Shown here piece after piece: positions 17,919-27,152 of a DNA stretch of 64,000 bases. Under the pieces are notes generated by a model. The model was not told the DNA's origin and ran no database searches. It saw nothing but the letters and a program-made list of their open reading frames with translations. The position numbers and the translations under genes are program-made. How positions within the stretch are numbered: position 1 is the stretch's first letter; each line of letters opens with the position of its first letter. The DNA lies in NCBI RefSeq assembly GCF_023094165.1, contig NZ_JALMDK010000008.1:186001-250000 (forward strand). Reading direction: 5' to 3'. The stretch is from Crossiella sp. S99.2. GTDB lineage: Bacteria > Actinomycetota > Actinomycetes > Mycobacteriales > Pseudonocardiaceae.

Positions 17919-19001
17919 GTGAAGGCTGCCGTGCTGAACCAGGTTGGCGACGACCGGCTGGAGCTGCGGACCGATGTGGCCACGGTCCCGCCCGGTCCCT
18001 TCGACGTGCGGGTGGCGGTGCGCGCCTCCGGCATCTGCCACAGCGATCTGCACGCCATGGACGGCACCCTGCCCGCGCTGGCGCCGGGTGTGCTCGGCCA
18101 CGAGGGCGCGGGCGAGGTGGTGGAGATCGGCTCGGCGGTCACCGATCTGGCGGTGGGTGACCACGTGCTGATCACCTTCGTGCCACCCTGCCTGCGCTGC
18201 AAGTCCTGTCTGCGTGGCCAGCCGCACCTGTGCGCGGTGTACGCGATCGAGTCCTTCATGAAACCCCGCTTCACCAAGGGCGAGCAGCCGCTGTTCGGGT
18301 TCGCCGGCTGCGGCACCTTCGCCGAGGAGCTGGTGGTGCCGCAGCCCGCGGCGATCAAGGTGCCCGCGGACGTGCCGTTCGAGATCGCCGCGCTGATCGG
18401 CTGCGGCGTGCTCACCGGCGCGGGCGCGGTGCTCAACACGGCCGCGGTGCAACCCGGTTCGACCGTGGTGGTGATCGGCTGCGGCGGGGTCGGCGTGTCC
18501 ACGTTGCAGGGCGCGCGGATCGCCGGGGCGAGCACGATCATCGCGGTGGACCCGGTGCGGGACAAGCACGAGGCCGCGCTCAAGTTCGGCGCCACGCACA
18601 CCGCCACCCCCGAAGAACTCCCCGCGCTGCTGCCCGAGCTGACCGGTGGCGAGGGCGCGGACTACGCGTTCGAGGTGGTCGGCCTGCCCGCCACCATCCG
18701 CTCCGCCTGGGACTCCGCCCGCCGCGGCGGCACCGTGGTGGTGGTCGGCGCCGGGCGGGCCGAGGCCCAGGTCAGCTTCTCCGCCCAGGAACTCTTCCTG
18801 CACGAGAAACGGTTGCTGGGCTCCTTCTACGGCTCGGCCGACGTCCGCCGCGACTCGGCCAAGATGATCGACTTCTGGCGGGCCGGGCAGCTCGACCTGG
18901 ACGGCATGATCAGCCGCAGGCTGCCCCTGGCCGAGATCAACGACGGCCTGGACACCCTGCGCGGCGGCAAGGTGATCCGGCAGATCGTGACCTTCGACTA
19001 G
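17919..19001 (+). CDS. Zinc-dependent alcohol dehydrogenase (MDR family)
   Basis: The product has 360 residues from a GTG at 17919 with GAGGAG about 8 bases upstream; an in-frame GTG at 17910 overlaps the ribosome site. Catalytic zinc ligands lie in SGICHSDLH and GHEGAGEVV. The structural-zinc lobe has four cysteines in CLRCKSC and the following PHLC, and the NAD-binding site is VIGCGGVGVSTLQ. It interconverts an alcohol and a carbonyl using NAD. It is the first gene of the mce4 operon, so a sterol C26-alcohol or similar is an attractive but unproven substrate; the aldehyde dehydrogenase two genes downstream would complete oxidation to the acid that FadD19 activates. Confidence 0.88.
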   Translation: MKAAVLNQVGDDRLELRTDVATVPPGPFDVRVAVRASGICHSDLHAMDGTLPALAPGVLGHEGAGEVVEIGSAVTDLAVGDHVLITFVPPCLRCKSCLRGQPHLCAVYAIESFMKPRFTKGEQPLFGFAGCGTFAEELVVPQPAAIKVPADVPFEIAALIGCGVLTGAGAVLNTAAVQPGSTVVVIGCGGVGVSTLQGARIAGASTIIAVDPVRDKHEAALKFGATHTATPEELPALLPELTGGEGADYAFEVVGLPATIRSAWDSARRGGTVVVVGAGRAEAQVSFSAQELFLHEKRLLGSFYGSADVRRDSAKMIDFWRAGQLDLDGMISRRLPLAEINDGLDTLRGGKVIRQIVTFD

Positions 19002-19005
19002 GCGG

Positions 19006-19920
19006 GTGTCGCTTGTGGACGATGGGCTGAGCCTGTCCGGCAAGGTCGCCGTGGTGACCGGCGCCGGCGCCGGACTCGGGCGCGCGGAAGCGCTGGCACT
19101 GGCTACGGCCGGGGCCAGTGTGGTGCTCAACGACCTGCCCGGCGCGGCCGAGGAGACCGCCGAGCTGATCAAGGCTGCTGGTGGCGCGGTCACCGTGGTG
19201 GCCGGGGACATCGCCGAGCGGGCCACCGCGGACGCGTTGCTGGCCGCCGCGCTGGCCGAGTTCGGCGGCCTGCACGTGGTGGTCAACAACGCCGGCGTGC
19301 TGCGCGACCGGATGCTGTTCAACCTCTCCGACGAGGACTGGGACCTGGTGATCCGGGTGCACCTGCGCGGGCATTTCCTGGTGTCCCGCAACGCCAGCGC
19401 GTACTGGCGGCAGCAGGCCAAGTACACCGACGGCCCGGTGTACGGCCGGATCGTGAACACCGCCTCGGAATCCTTCCTGCTCGGCTCGCCCGGCCAGGCC
19501 AACTACGCCGCGGCCAAGGCGGGCATCGCCGCGCTGACCGTGTCCACCGCCAGGGCCCTGGCGCACTACGGGGTGCGCGCCAACGCGATCTGCCCGCGGG
19601 CCCGCACCGGCATGACCCGGCACGTCTTCGGCGAGGCCCCCGCCGAAGGCCTGGATCCCCTTGACCCACAACACGTCGCGCCCTTTGTCGCCTACCTCGC
19701 CGCGCCCGCCGCCGAGTCCATCAACGGCCAGGTGTTCGTGGTGCACGGCGGCATGGTCGCCCTGCTCGCCCCGCCCACGGTGGAACAACGGTTCGTCAGC
19801 ACCGGGGACACCTGGACCCTGGCCGAGCTGGACGCCACCGTCGGCGACTACTTCACCGGCCGCCCGGCCGAGCGCACCTTCGCCTGCACCGAGCTGAACG
19901 CGTTGCAGGCCCGCCCCTGA
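19006..19920 (+). CDS. Short-chain dehydrogenase, Hsd4A/MFE-2-like
   Basis: The product is a 304-residue SDR. The cofactor motif is TGAGAGLG, followed by NNAGVLRDR, and the active-site segment ends in YAAAK within PGQANYAAAKAG. A long C-terminal extension (beyond 230) resembles the (3R)-hydroxyacyl-CoA dehydrogenase of MFE-2 and mycobacterial Hsd4A (Rv3502c), which occupies the same place just upstream of yrbE4A. It may oxidise the side-chain 3-hydroxyacyl-CoA or a 17-beta-hydroxysteroid. The GTG start at 19006 is four bases after the previous stop; an in-frame GTG at 19015 is possible. Confidence 0.83.
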   Translation: MSLVDDGLSLSGKVAVVTGAGAGLGRAEALALATAGASVVLNDLPGAAEETAELIKAAGGAVTVVAGDIAERATADALLAAALAEFGGLHVVVNNAGVLRDRMLFNLSDEDWDLVIRVHLRGHFLVSRNASAYWRQQAKYTDGPVYGRIVNTASESFLLGSPGQANYAAAKAGIAALTVSTARALAHYGVRANAICPRARTGMTRHVFGEAPAEGLDPLDPQHVAPFVAYLAAPAAESINGQVFVVHGGMVALLAPPTVEQRFVSTGDTWTLAELDATVGDYFTGRPAERTFACTELNALQARP

Positions 19921-19941
19921 TCCGCCAGCGAAGGAGTAGCC

Positions 19942-21453
19942 ATGCCGCTCACCGTGTTGCCGCACCGGGACACCGCGGGCCTGTCCGAGGGTCTGCTGCT
20001 GGTCGACGGGAAGTGGCGGGCGGCGGCCGACGGCGAACTCTGGCGGCACCGGCATCCGGCCACCGGCGAGGAGATCGGCGGCTTCGCGGTGGCCACCGTG
20101 TCCGATGTGGACGAAGCCGTGCGCGCCGCCCGCCGCGCCTTCGACGAGGGTCCGTGGCCCAGAGCCCGTGCCGGGGAACGCATCCGTACCTTGCACCGCT
20201 ACAGCAACCTGCTGCGTGAGCACACCGCCGAGCTGCAAGCGTTGCAGGCACTGGACAACAGCGTGCCGCTGTCCTTCGGCGGGGTCTACACCACCTCGGT
20301 GGGCGCGGCCGCGGACGTCTTCGACCACCACGCCGGCTGGATCGACAAGCTCGGCGGGGACACCCTGCCGCCGTACCAGGGCGGTGATCACCTGGCCATG
20401 ACCTTCCGCGAACCGGTGGGCGTGGTCGCCGCGATCCTGCCCTGGAACGCGCCGTTCCTGCTGTTCGCGCAGAAACTCGCGCCCGCGCTGGCCGCCGGAT
20501 GCACGGTGGTGGTCAAACCGTCGGAGTACGCCACGTTCTCGGTGCTGCGCATGGTGGAACTGCTGGCCGAGGCCGGGTTGCCCGACGGCGTGGTCAGTGT
20601 GGTCACCGGCCCCGGCGCCACGGTGGGCGAGGCACTGATCACCCACCCCGCGGTGGACAAGATCAGCTTCACCGGCAGCCGCGCGGTCGGCAGACGGATC
20701 GTGGAGGCATCGGCTAGCACCTTCACACGGGTTTCCCTGGAACTCGGCGGCAAGAGCCCCAGCCTGGTGTTCCCGGACGCGCCGAACATCGGCCTGGCCG
20801 GGATGACCTCGATGGGCACCGTCACCATGGGCCTGTCCGGCCAGGCCTGCGTGGCGCACAGCCGGGCCCTGGTGCACCGCGACGTCTACGACGAGTTCCT
20901 GGCCGCCGCGCAGCTGATGGCCGGCGTGATCACCTACGGCGACCCGTTCGACGCGGGCACCCTGGCCAGCCCGCTGATCAACGAACGCCAGCTGGAGCGG
21001 GTGCTCGGCTACATCAACCGGGGTCAGGAGGAAGGCGCCCGGCTGGTCACCGGCGGGTCCAAAGTGGAGGGTGACCTCAGCACCGGCCACTTCGTGCAGC
21101 CCACCATCTTCGCCGACGTGGACAACAACATGGCCATCGCGCAAGAAGAGATCTTCGGCCCGGTGCTCGTGGTGGTGCCGTTCACCGATGAGGACGAGGC
21201 GATCCGGCTGGCCAACGACACCGAGTACGGCCTGGGCGCCGGGATCTACACCGCGGACAGCCAGCGCGCCTTCCGCGTCGCCCGCAAACTCCGCGCCGGA
21301 ACCATTGGCATCAACGGATTCACCGTCGAACCGCACCTGCCCTTCGGCGGGTTCAAGCAGTCCGGGCTGGGCCGCGAGGGCGGGCGCAGCGCGTATGAGG
21401 CATACACCGAACTGAAAACCGTGCTGCTACCGCTGACCGAGGAGCTGATGTGA
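19942..21453 (+). CDS. NAD(P)-dependent aldehyde dehydrogenase
   Basis: The product has 503 residues of the ALDH superfamily: PWNAPFLLFAQKLAPALAAG and KPSEYA bind the cofactor, the general-base glutamate is in LELGGKSP and the catalytic cysteine in GQACVAH (about residue 303). EEIFGPVL and the C-terminal PFGGFKQSGLGREGG are intact. AAGGAG precedes the ATG by 6 bases. Its place in the operon between two SDRs suggests oxidation of a steroid-derived aldehyde, for example the C26 aldehyde; this is inference from context. Confidence 0.9.
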   Translation: MPLTVLPHRDTAGLSEGLLLVDGKWRAAADGELWRHRHPATGEEIGGFAVATVSDVDEAVRAARRAFDEGPWPRARAGERIRTLHRYSNLLREHTAELQALQALDNSVPLSFGGVYTTSVGAAADVFDHHAGWIDKLGGDTLPPYQGGDHLAMTFREPVGVVAAILPWNAPFLLFAQKLAPALAAGCTVVVKPSEYATFSVLRMVELLAEAGLPDGVVSVVTGPGATVGEALITHPAVDKISFTGSRAVGRRIVEASASTFTRVSLELGGKSPSLVFPDAPNIGLAGMTSMGTVTMGLSGQACVAHSRALVHRDVYDEFLAAAQLMAGVITYGDPFDAGTLASPLINERQLERVLGYINRGQEEGARLVTGGSKVEGDLSTGHFVQPTIFADVDNNMAIAQEEIFGPVLVVVPFTDEDEAIRLANDTEYGLGAGIYTADSQRAFRVARKLRAGTIGINGFTVEPHLPFGGFKQSGLGREGGRSAYEAYTELKTVLLPLTEELM

Positions 21454-22214
21454 GACTGGACGGCAAGGTCGCCCTGGTCACCGGTGCGGCCCGCGGACTC
21501 GGCGAAGCGGTGGCCCGCCGGTTCGTGCGCGAGGGAGCCACGGTGGTGCTGGCCGATATCGCCGACGACACCGGCCACCGGCTCGCCGAGGAATTCGGAC
21601 CCCAGGCCCGTTACCGGCACCTGGACGTCGGTTCGGAGGACGACTGGGCCGGGGTGGTCGCCGAGACCGTCAGCGATCTGGGCCGCCTAGATGTGCTGGT
21701 CAACAACGCCGCGGTGCTGCACTTCGCGCCGCTGGCGCAGACCACCCTGGCCGACTACGAGCGGGTGATCCGGGTCAACCAGATCGGCTGCTTCCTCGGC
21801 ATGCGCGCGGTGATCCCGGTGATGACCGAGGCCCGCGCCGGCTCCATCGTCAACGTGTCCTCTGTGGAGGGTCTGGCCGGGATGCCGACCCTGTCCGCCT
21901 ACACCGCCAGCAAATTCGCCATCCGCGGCATGACCAAGGTGGCCGCGCTGGAACTGGCCGCGCAGGGCGTGCGGGTGAACTCGGTGCACCCCGGCGCGAT
22001 GGACACCCAGATGGCCGGCGAGGCACTGGGCGGCATCGAACTGGACCGCACCGCCATGGGCAAATTGGTGCCGATGAAGCGGATCGGCCAGCCCGAGGAG
22101 GTGGCCAACGTGGTGCTGTTCCTGGCCAGCGACGAAAGCTCCTACTGCTCCGGCGGCGAGTTCGCCGCGGACGGCGGCGCCACCGCGACGCACGCGTTCG
22201 GGTCGGTCGGATGA
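21450..22214 (+). CDS. Short-chain dehydrogenase, hydroxysteroid-dehydrogenase-like
   Basis: The product is a 254-residue classical SDR: TGAARGLG, NNAAVLH, catalytic Ser in VNVSSVEG and YTASK, and the C-terminal EFAADGG. The sequence style resembles FabG3/3-alpha(20-beta)-hydroxysteroid dehydrogenase. The GTG start overlaps the aldehyde dehydrogenase stop (GTGA) and its own stop overlaps the YrbE4A ATG, so it is tightly embedded in the sterol uptake operon. The substrate is not determined. Confidence 0.87.
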   Translation: MRLDGKVALVTGAARGLGEAVARRFVREGATVVLADIADDTGHRLAEEFGPQARYRHLDVGSEDDWAGVVAETVSDLGRLDVLVNNAAVLHFAPLAQTTLADYERVIRVNQIGCFLGMRAVIPVMTEARAGSIVNVSSVEGLAGMPTLSAYTASKFAIRGMTKVAALELAAQGVRVNSVHPGAMDTQMAGEALGGIELDRTAMGKLVPMKRIGQPEEVANVVLFLASDESSYCSGGEFAADGGATATHAFGSVG

Positions 22215-23005
22215 CCGCTCCTCCCGCACGGCAAGGCCGGCCCGGCCTGGCTGCACTGCGCCAGGTCGGGCGGATGAGCCTGCTGTCCTGGGAAGTGCTG
22301 GCCAGCCTGCCCCGCAGGCCGTTCCCACTCGCCGAGTCGATCCGGCAAGCCTGGTTCTTCGCCAGCGTCACGATCCTGCCCACCGCGCTGGTCGCGATCC
22401 CCTTCGGCGCGGTTATCTCCCTGCAACTCGGCTCGCTCACCCAGCAGATCGGCGCCCAGTCCTTCACCGGCGCCGCGGGCGCCCTCGCCATCATCCAGCA
22501 GGCCAGCCCACTGATCACCGCGCTTCTCGTTGCGGGAGCGGGAGGTTCGGCGATGTGCGCGGACATCGGGGCCCGCACCATCCGCGAGGAGATCGACGCC
22601 CTGGAGGTGCTCGGGGTGTCTCCGGTGCACCGGCTGATCCTGCCCAGGGTGCTCGGCGCGATGCTGATCGCGGTGCTGCTCAACGGAGTCGTCAGCGTGG
22701 TCGGCGTGCTCGGCGGGTTCTTCTTCAACGTGGTGCTGCAGGGCGGCACCCCCGGCGCCTACCTGTCCAGCTTCTCCGCACTGGCCCAGCTCTCCGACCT
22801 GTGGATCAGCGAGTTCAAGGCGTTCCTCTACGGCTTCGTCGCGGGCATCGTGGCCGCCTACCGCGGGCTGAATCCCTCGGCTGGTCCGAAAGGTGTTGGG
22901 GACGCGGTGAACCAGGCCGTGGTGATCACCTTCCTGCTGCTGTTCCTGATCAACATGGTGATCACCGGCGTCTACCTCCAGCTCGTCCCGGCGAAGGGCG
23001 GGTGA
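22211..23005 (+). CDS. yrbE4A: Mce4 transporter permease YrbE4A (MlaE family)
   Basis: The product is a 264-residue MlaE-type permease with about five membrane segments (residues near 45-70, 90-110, 145-175, 200-220, 232-255). The hallmark cytoplasmic EIDALEVLGVSP loop, which contacts the MceG/MlaF ATPase, lies around 130-142. It pairs with YrbE4B to form the membrane channel of the Mce4 sterol importer. It is translationally coupled to the SDR upstream by an ATGA overlap. The ATPase (MceG) is not in this window, as is usual. Confidence 0.93.
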   Translation: MTAPPARQGRPGLAALRQVGRMSLLSWEVLASLPRRPFPLAESIRQAWFFASVTILPTALVAIPFGAVISLQLGSLTQQIGAQSFTGAAGALAIIQQASPLITALLVAGAGGSAMCADIGARTIREEIDALEVLGVSPVHRLILPRVLGAMLIAVLLNGVVSVVGVLGGFFFNVVLQGGTPGAYLSSFSALAQLSDLWISEFKAFLYGFVAGIVAAYRGLNPSAGPKGVGDAVNQAVVITFLLLFLINMVITGVYLQLVPAKGG

Positions 23006-23009
23006 GCCC

Positions 23010-23837
23010 GTGGTCGTGGTGGCGCGCAAGGTCCGATTACCCGTGCCGGGACTGGAGGCACTGGGCCGCCAGCTCTGGTTCTGCCTGCGCGCCCTCGCCC
23101 TGATCCCGCTGACCATTCGCCGCTACACCAGGGAAATCCTGCGGCTGCTCACCGAGGTCAGCTTCGGCAGCGGCGCCCTGGCCCTGATCGGCGGCACCCT
23201 CGGCGTGATGATCGGCATGACCGTGTTCACCGGCGCGGTCGTTGGCCTGCAAGGCTATTCCGCGCTCAACCAGCTCGGCACCTCCACCCTCACCGGGTTC
23301 ATCTCCGCCTACTTCAACACCCGCGAGGTCGCCCCGCTCTCCGCCGGACTCGCGCTCTCGGCCACGGTCGGCTGCGGCTTCACCGCCCAGCTCGGCGCGA
23401 TGCGCATCTCCGAGGAGATCGACGCCCTGGAGGTCATGGGCGTGCGCAGCCTGCCCTACCTGGTGACCACCCGCATCCTGGCCGGACTCGGCGCGGTGAT
23501 CCCGCTCTACGTGGTCGGCCTGCTCTGCTCCTACCTGGCCTCCCGGGTGGTCACCGTGCTCTTCTACGGCCAGTCCGCCGGCACCTACGACCACTACTTC
23601 GGCCTGTTCCTGCCGCCCGCCGACGTGCTGTGGTCCTTCCTCAAGGTCGTCGTGTTCGCCGTCGTGATCATCTTGGTGCACTGCTACTACGGCTACACCG
23701 CCAGCGGCGGCCCGGCCGGGGTCGGGGTGGCGGTGGGCCGGGCGGTGCGCGCGGCGATCGTGGCGCAGATGTTCCTGGATCTCTTCCTCAGCCTGGCCAT
23801 CTGGGGTTCCACCACCACCGTGCGGATCGCCGGATGA
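23010..23837 (+). CDS. yrbE4B: Mce4 transporter permease YrbE4B (MlaE family)
   Basis: The product is a 275-residue second permease subunit with the conserved EEIDALEVMGVRSL coupling motif near residues 137-150 and hydrophobic segments before and after it. A FTGAVVGLQGYSALNQLG stretch near residue 72 and an LVHCYYGYTASGGPAGVG loop near 230 are typical of YrbE B-type permeases. The GTG start is four bases after the YrbE4A stop. The 3' end overlaps mce4A by four bases. Confidence 0.93.
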   Translation: MVVVARKVRLPVPGLEALGRQLWFCLRALALIPLTIRRYTREILRLLTEVSFGSGALALIGGTLGVMIGMTVFTGAVVGLQGYSALNQLGTSTLTGFISAYFNTREVAPLSAGLALSATVGCGFTAQLGAMRISEEIDALEVMGVRSLPYLVTTRILAGLGAVIPLYVVGLLCSYLASRVVTVLFYGQSAGTYDHYFGLFLPPADVLWSFLKVVVFAVVIILVHCYYGYTASGGPAGVGVAVGRAVRAAIVAQMFLDLFLSLAIWGSTTTVRIAG

Positions 23838-25105
23838 ACGACCGCACCGCGCCATTGCGCTTCCAGTTGCTGGGACTGGTGTTCCTGCTGGTGGTAGCGC
23901 TGTTCGTGGCGGGCTCGATCGCGGTGTACCGCAAGGCTTTCACGCCGGTGGCCACCGTGCTGCTGGAGGTGGATCGGGCCGGTACCCAGTTGCGGGCGGG
24001 CGCGGATGTCAAGGTGCGCGGACTGATCGTCGGCGAGGTCCGGGCCATCCGGGCCGGCCAGGACCGGGCGGTGCTGGAACTGGCTCTGCAACCCGACCGG
24101 ATCCCGCTGATTCCGGCCGAGGTCACCGCCCGCCTGCTGCCCAAAACCCTCTTCGGCGAACGCTATGTTGCCCTGCAACCGCCGGAGCGGCGCAGCGGGA
24201 AGTCCCTTGTGGACGGTCAGACCATCGGCCTGGACCGTAGCCAGGCCGGGGTGGAGATCGAAGCGGTGCTCAACGATCTGCTGCCGGTGCTCACCGCGGT
24301 CCGCCCCGATCAGCTCTCCGCCACCCTCACCGCGATGGCCAACGCCTTGCGCGGCAGGGGAAAGCAACTCGGCAACACCCTGATCCGGCTCGGCGACTAC
24401 CTGGACGGCCTCGCCCCGTCCCTGCCGGATCTGCGCGCCGACCTCAAGGCACTGGCCAAGGTCGCCGACACCTACACCACCGCCGCCCCCGACCTGATCC
24501 AGGCTCTCTCCGACGCCACCACCACAACCCGGACCGTGGTCGACCAGCAGCACAACCTGCGCGCCCTGTTCGGTAACGTGACCCTGGCCGCCATCGACAT
24601 CGAAGCGTTCCTGAAAGTCAACCGGGACAACCTGATCGCACTCGTCGCCGAAGGCAAACCGACCCTGGAGGTGCTGGCCAAGTACGCGCCCGAGTACCCC
24701 TGTCTGCTGGAACAACTCGTCGCGATGATCCCCAACACGGACAAGACCTTCGGCAAGGGCAGCAAGGAACCGCACATCGCCAAGTTCACCCTGGAGATCA
24801 CCGCCAGCCGCGGCAAGTACCGGCCGGGCGTGGACGTGCCCAAGTACCTCGACCAACGCGGCCCCCGCTGTTACCCACCCGCCAAACCACCCGGCCGATT
24901 CCCGCAATACCCGCCCGGTGGCCCGGTCCTGGACGGTTCCACCCACCCGGCATCAGTGCCCTCGGTCGCCAACTCCCGGCCGGAACGCGAACTGATCAAC
25001 GCGCTGGCCGCGCCGATCCTGGCGAAGCCGGTGGCCGAGGTGCCGGAGTGGGCCGGACTGATGCTGGGACCGATGTTCCGGGGCACGGAGGTGACCCTGC
25101 GATGA
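23834..25105 (+). CDS. mce4A: Mce4A, substrate-binding subunit of the sterol importer
   Basis: The product has 423 residues. An N-terminal membrane anchor (about 11-32) precedes the MlaD/MCE domain (about 38-115, GADVKVRGLIVGEV and LLPKTLFGERYV) and a helical region (about 130-290) that forms the periplasmic tube with the other Mce subunits. The C-terminal part is Pro-rich. It is the first of six mce genes in canonical A-F order after the yrbE pair. The order yrbE4A-yrbE4B-mce4A-F-mas and the steroid context support assignment to the Mce4 (cholesterol) type over other Mce systems. Confidence 0.9.
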   Translation: MNDRTAPLRFQLLGLVFLLVVALFVAGSIAVYRKAFTPVATVLLEVDRAGTQLRAGADVKVRGLIVGEVRAIRAGQDRAVLELALQPDRIPLIPAEVTARLLPKTLFGERYVALQPPERRSGKSLVDGQTIGLDRSQAGVEIEAVLNDLLPVLTAVRPDQLSATLTAMANALRGRGKQLGNTLIRLGDYLDGLAPSLPDLRADLKALAKVADTYTTAAPDLIQALSDATTTTRTVVDQQHNLRALFGNVTLAAIDIEAFLKVNRDNLIALVAEGKPTLEVLAKYAPEYPCLLEQLVAMIPNTDKTFGKGSKEPHIAKFTLEITASRGKYRPGVDVPKYLDQRGPRCYPPAKPPGRFPQYPPGGPVLDGSTHPASVPSVANSRPERELINALAAPILAKPVAEVPEWAGLMLGPMFRGTEVTLR

Positions 25106-26139
25106 ACGTGCTCTCCCCACTGGCCAAACTCACCGTGTTCACCGCGGTGACCGTGACGCTGACCGCGTTGCTGGCACTCACCATCGCCAACTCCACCGGC
25201 GGCCCCAAATCCGGGTACGCGGCCAGATTCACCGATGTCACCGGCCTCAACGTCGGCGACGAGGTCCGCATGTCCGGCGTCCGGCTCGGCAGCGTCACCT
25301 CGATCACCGTGGCAGATCAGAAACAGGCCAGGGTCGAGTTCGAAGTGGACAGTGCCACCCCGCTGCCCGCCGCGGTCACCCTGACCGTCAAGTACCGCAA
25401 CCTGGTCGGCCAGCGCTACCTCGCCCTCGCCCTGGACAACGGCGACATCCGGCAGAAACTCCCCTGGGGAACGGAAATCCCACTCAGCCGCACCCGGCCC
25501 GCACTCAATCTCACCGTGCTGTTCAACGGTTTCCGCCCGCTGTTCCAGGCCCTCAACCCGGACCAGGTCAACAAACTCGCCGGCGAGATCATCCAGGTGT
25601 TCCAGGGCGAGGGCGGCACCATCGAGAGCATCCTCGGCCACACCGCCTCACTCACCTCGGCCATCGCGGCCAAGGACAAGGTGATCGGCGAGGTCGTGGC
25701 CAACCTCAACACCGTCCTCGACACTGTCAACGGCCGCACCGGCGAACTCACCGGCCTGCTCGACCAGCTGCAACGACTGGCCAGCGGCCTGGCCGCGCAA
25801 CGCCAGCCCATCGGCCAGGCCATCGCCGCCCTCGGCGAACTGACCCAGGTCACCGCCGGACTCCTGGACGCCGCCCGCCCCGCGCTCAAGGCCGATATCG
25901 GCGCCCTGGGCCAGATCGCCGGGCAACTCGGCAACCGCAGCGACCTCCTGGAGAACTTCCTGGACCGCTTCCCGGCCAAGGTCCGCTCCATCGCCAGAGT
26001 CGCCAGCTACGGCGGCTGGTTCAACTTCTTCGCCTGCCGCATCTCCGGCAAGGTCGGCGTCGGCGCCCTCGGCCTCACCGTGGACCTGCCGTTGCTGCCC
26101 CTGGTGGGCACCCCGATGCCGGAACGGTGCAGCCAATGA
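25102..26139 (+). CDS. mce4B: Mce4B subunit
   Basis: The product has 345 residues with an N-terminal hydrophobic anchor (about 8-28). The MCE domain carries GLNVGDEVRMSGVRLGSV and KYRNLVGQRYLAL, and a long helical region follows (about 120-310). The C-terminus has a short cysteine-containing WFNFFACRISG segment and a final CSQ, as in other MceB proteins. The ATG overlaps the mce4A stop by four bases. Confidence 0.9.
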   Translation: MNVLSPLAKLTVFTAVTVTLTALLALTIANSTGGPKSGYAARFTDVTGLNVGDEVRMSGVRLGSVTSITVADQKQARVEFEVDSATPLPAAVTLTVKYRNLVGQRYLALALDNGDIRQKLPWGTEIPLSRTRPALNLTVLFNGFRPLFQALNPDQVNKLAGEIIQVFQGEGGTIESILGHTASLTSAIAAKDKVIGEVVANLNTVLDTVNGRTGELTGLLDQLQRLASGLAAQRQPIGQAIAALGELTQVTAGLLDAARPALKADIGALGQIAGQLGNRSDLLENFLDRFPAKVRSIARVASYGGWFNFFACRISGKVGVGALGLTVDLPLLPLVGTPMPERCSQ

Positions 26140-27152
26140 GGCGGGTGAGCGCGAGCGCGCAGACCAGGATCGGCGCGATCACCGTGGCCGGCCTGCTGCT
26201 GGGCACCCTGGCCGCCTTCAACGCCGAGGACCTGCCGATCATCGGCGGCGGCACCACCTACACCGCCGAATTCGCCGAGGCCGGTGGCCTGCGCACCGGC
26301 AACGAGGTGCGGGTGGCCGGGGTCAAGGTGGGCCGGGTGACCACGATCAGCCTGGCAGGCAACAAGGTCCTGGTCGGCTTCCGGCTCAGCGAGACCCGGC
26401 TCGGCGACCGCACCACCGCCGCCATCGAGATCAAGACCCTGCTCGGCGACAAGTACCTGTCCCTCATCCCCGACGGCGCCCAGCCGCAACGCCCGGCCGA
26501 ACCCATCCCACTGGCCCGCACCACCACCCCCTTCGACGTCACCGACGCGGTCAACCAGCTCGGCGAAACAGTGTCCAAAGTAGACACCCGTCAGCTCGCG
26601 GACAGCTTCCAGGTGCTCACCGACACCTTCCGCAACACCCCCGACAAGACCAAGTCGGCCCTGGACGGCCTGTCCGCGTTGTCCCGCACCATCGCCAGCC
26701 GGGACGACCAGCTCGCGGCGTTGCTGGCCAACACCTCCCAGCTCAGCGGCACCCTGGCCGGACGCGACGAGCAGGTCAAGCGACTGATCGCCGACGCCAG
26801 CCAGCTACTCGGTGAGCTGGACCGGCGCAAGGCCGCGATCAGCGCGTTGCTGCGCGGCACCAAGGATCTCGCGGCGCAACTCAAGGGCCTGGTCGCGGAC
26901 AACCGGGCCCAGCTCGGCCCGGCGCTCAAGGAACTGGACAAGGTCACCGGAATCCTGCAACACAACCAGGACCAGCTCAGCGCCGGACTACGCGACCTGG
27001 CCCCGTACGTGCGGCTGTTCAACAACACCATCGGCAACGGGCGCTGGTTCGACGGCTACTTCTGCGGCCTGGTCCCGCCCTACGCCAAGGTCGGCGTGTT
27101 CGAGATCAACGAGAACATCTGCACCCCGCCGCTCACCGGAGGTGGCCGATGA
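26136..27152 (+). CDS. mce4C: Mce4C subunit
   Basis: The product has 338 residues with an N-terminal membrane segment (about 12-30) and the MCE domain GLRTGNEVRVAGVKVGRV then IEIKTLLGDKYLSL. The helical part contains repeated DDQLAALLANTSQL-like heptads consistent with the tube-forming coiled region. The ATG at 26136 overlaps the mce4B stop; an upstream in-frame GTG at 26127 is less well placed. Confidence 0.9.
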   Translation: MRRVSASAQTRIGAITVAGLLLGTLAAFNAEDLPIIGGGTTYTAEFAEAGGLRTGNEVRVAGVKVGRVTTISLAGNKVLVGFRLSETRLGDRTTAAIEIKTLLGDKYLSLIPDGAQPQRPAEPIPLARTTTPFDVTDAVNQLGETVSKVDTRQLADSFQVLTDTFRNTPDKTKSALDGLSALSRTIASRDDQLAALLANTSQLSGTLAGRDEQVKRLIADASQLLGELDRRKAAISALLRGTKDLAAQLKGLVADNRAQLGPALKELDKVTGILQHNQDQLSAGLRDLAPYVRLFNNTIGNGRWFDGYFCGLVPPYAKVGVFEINENICTPPLTGGGR

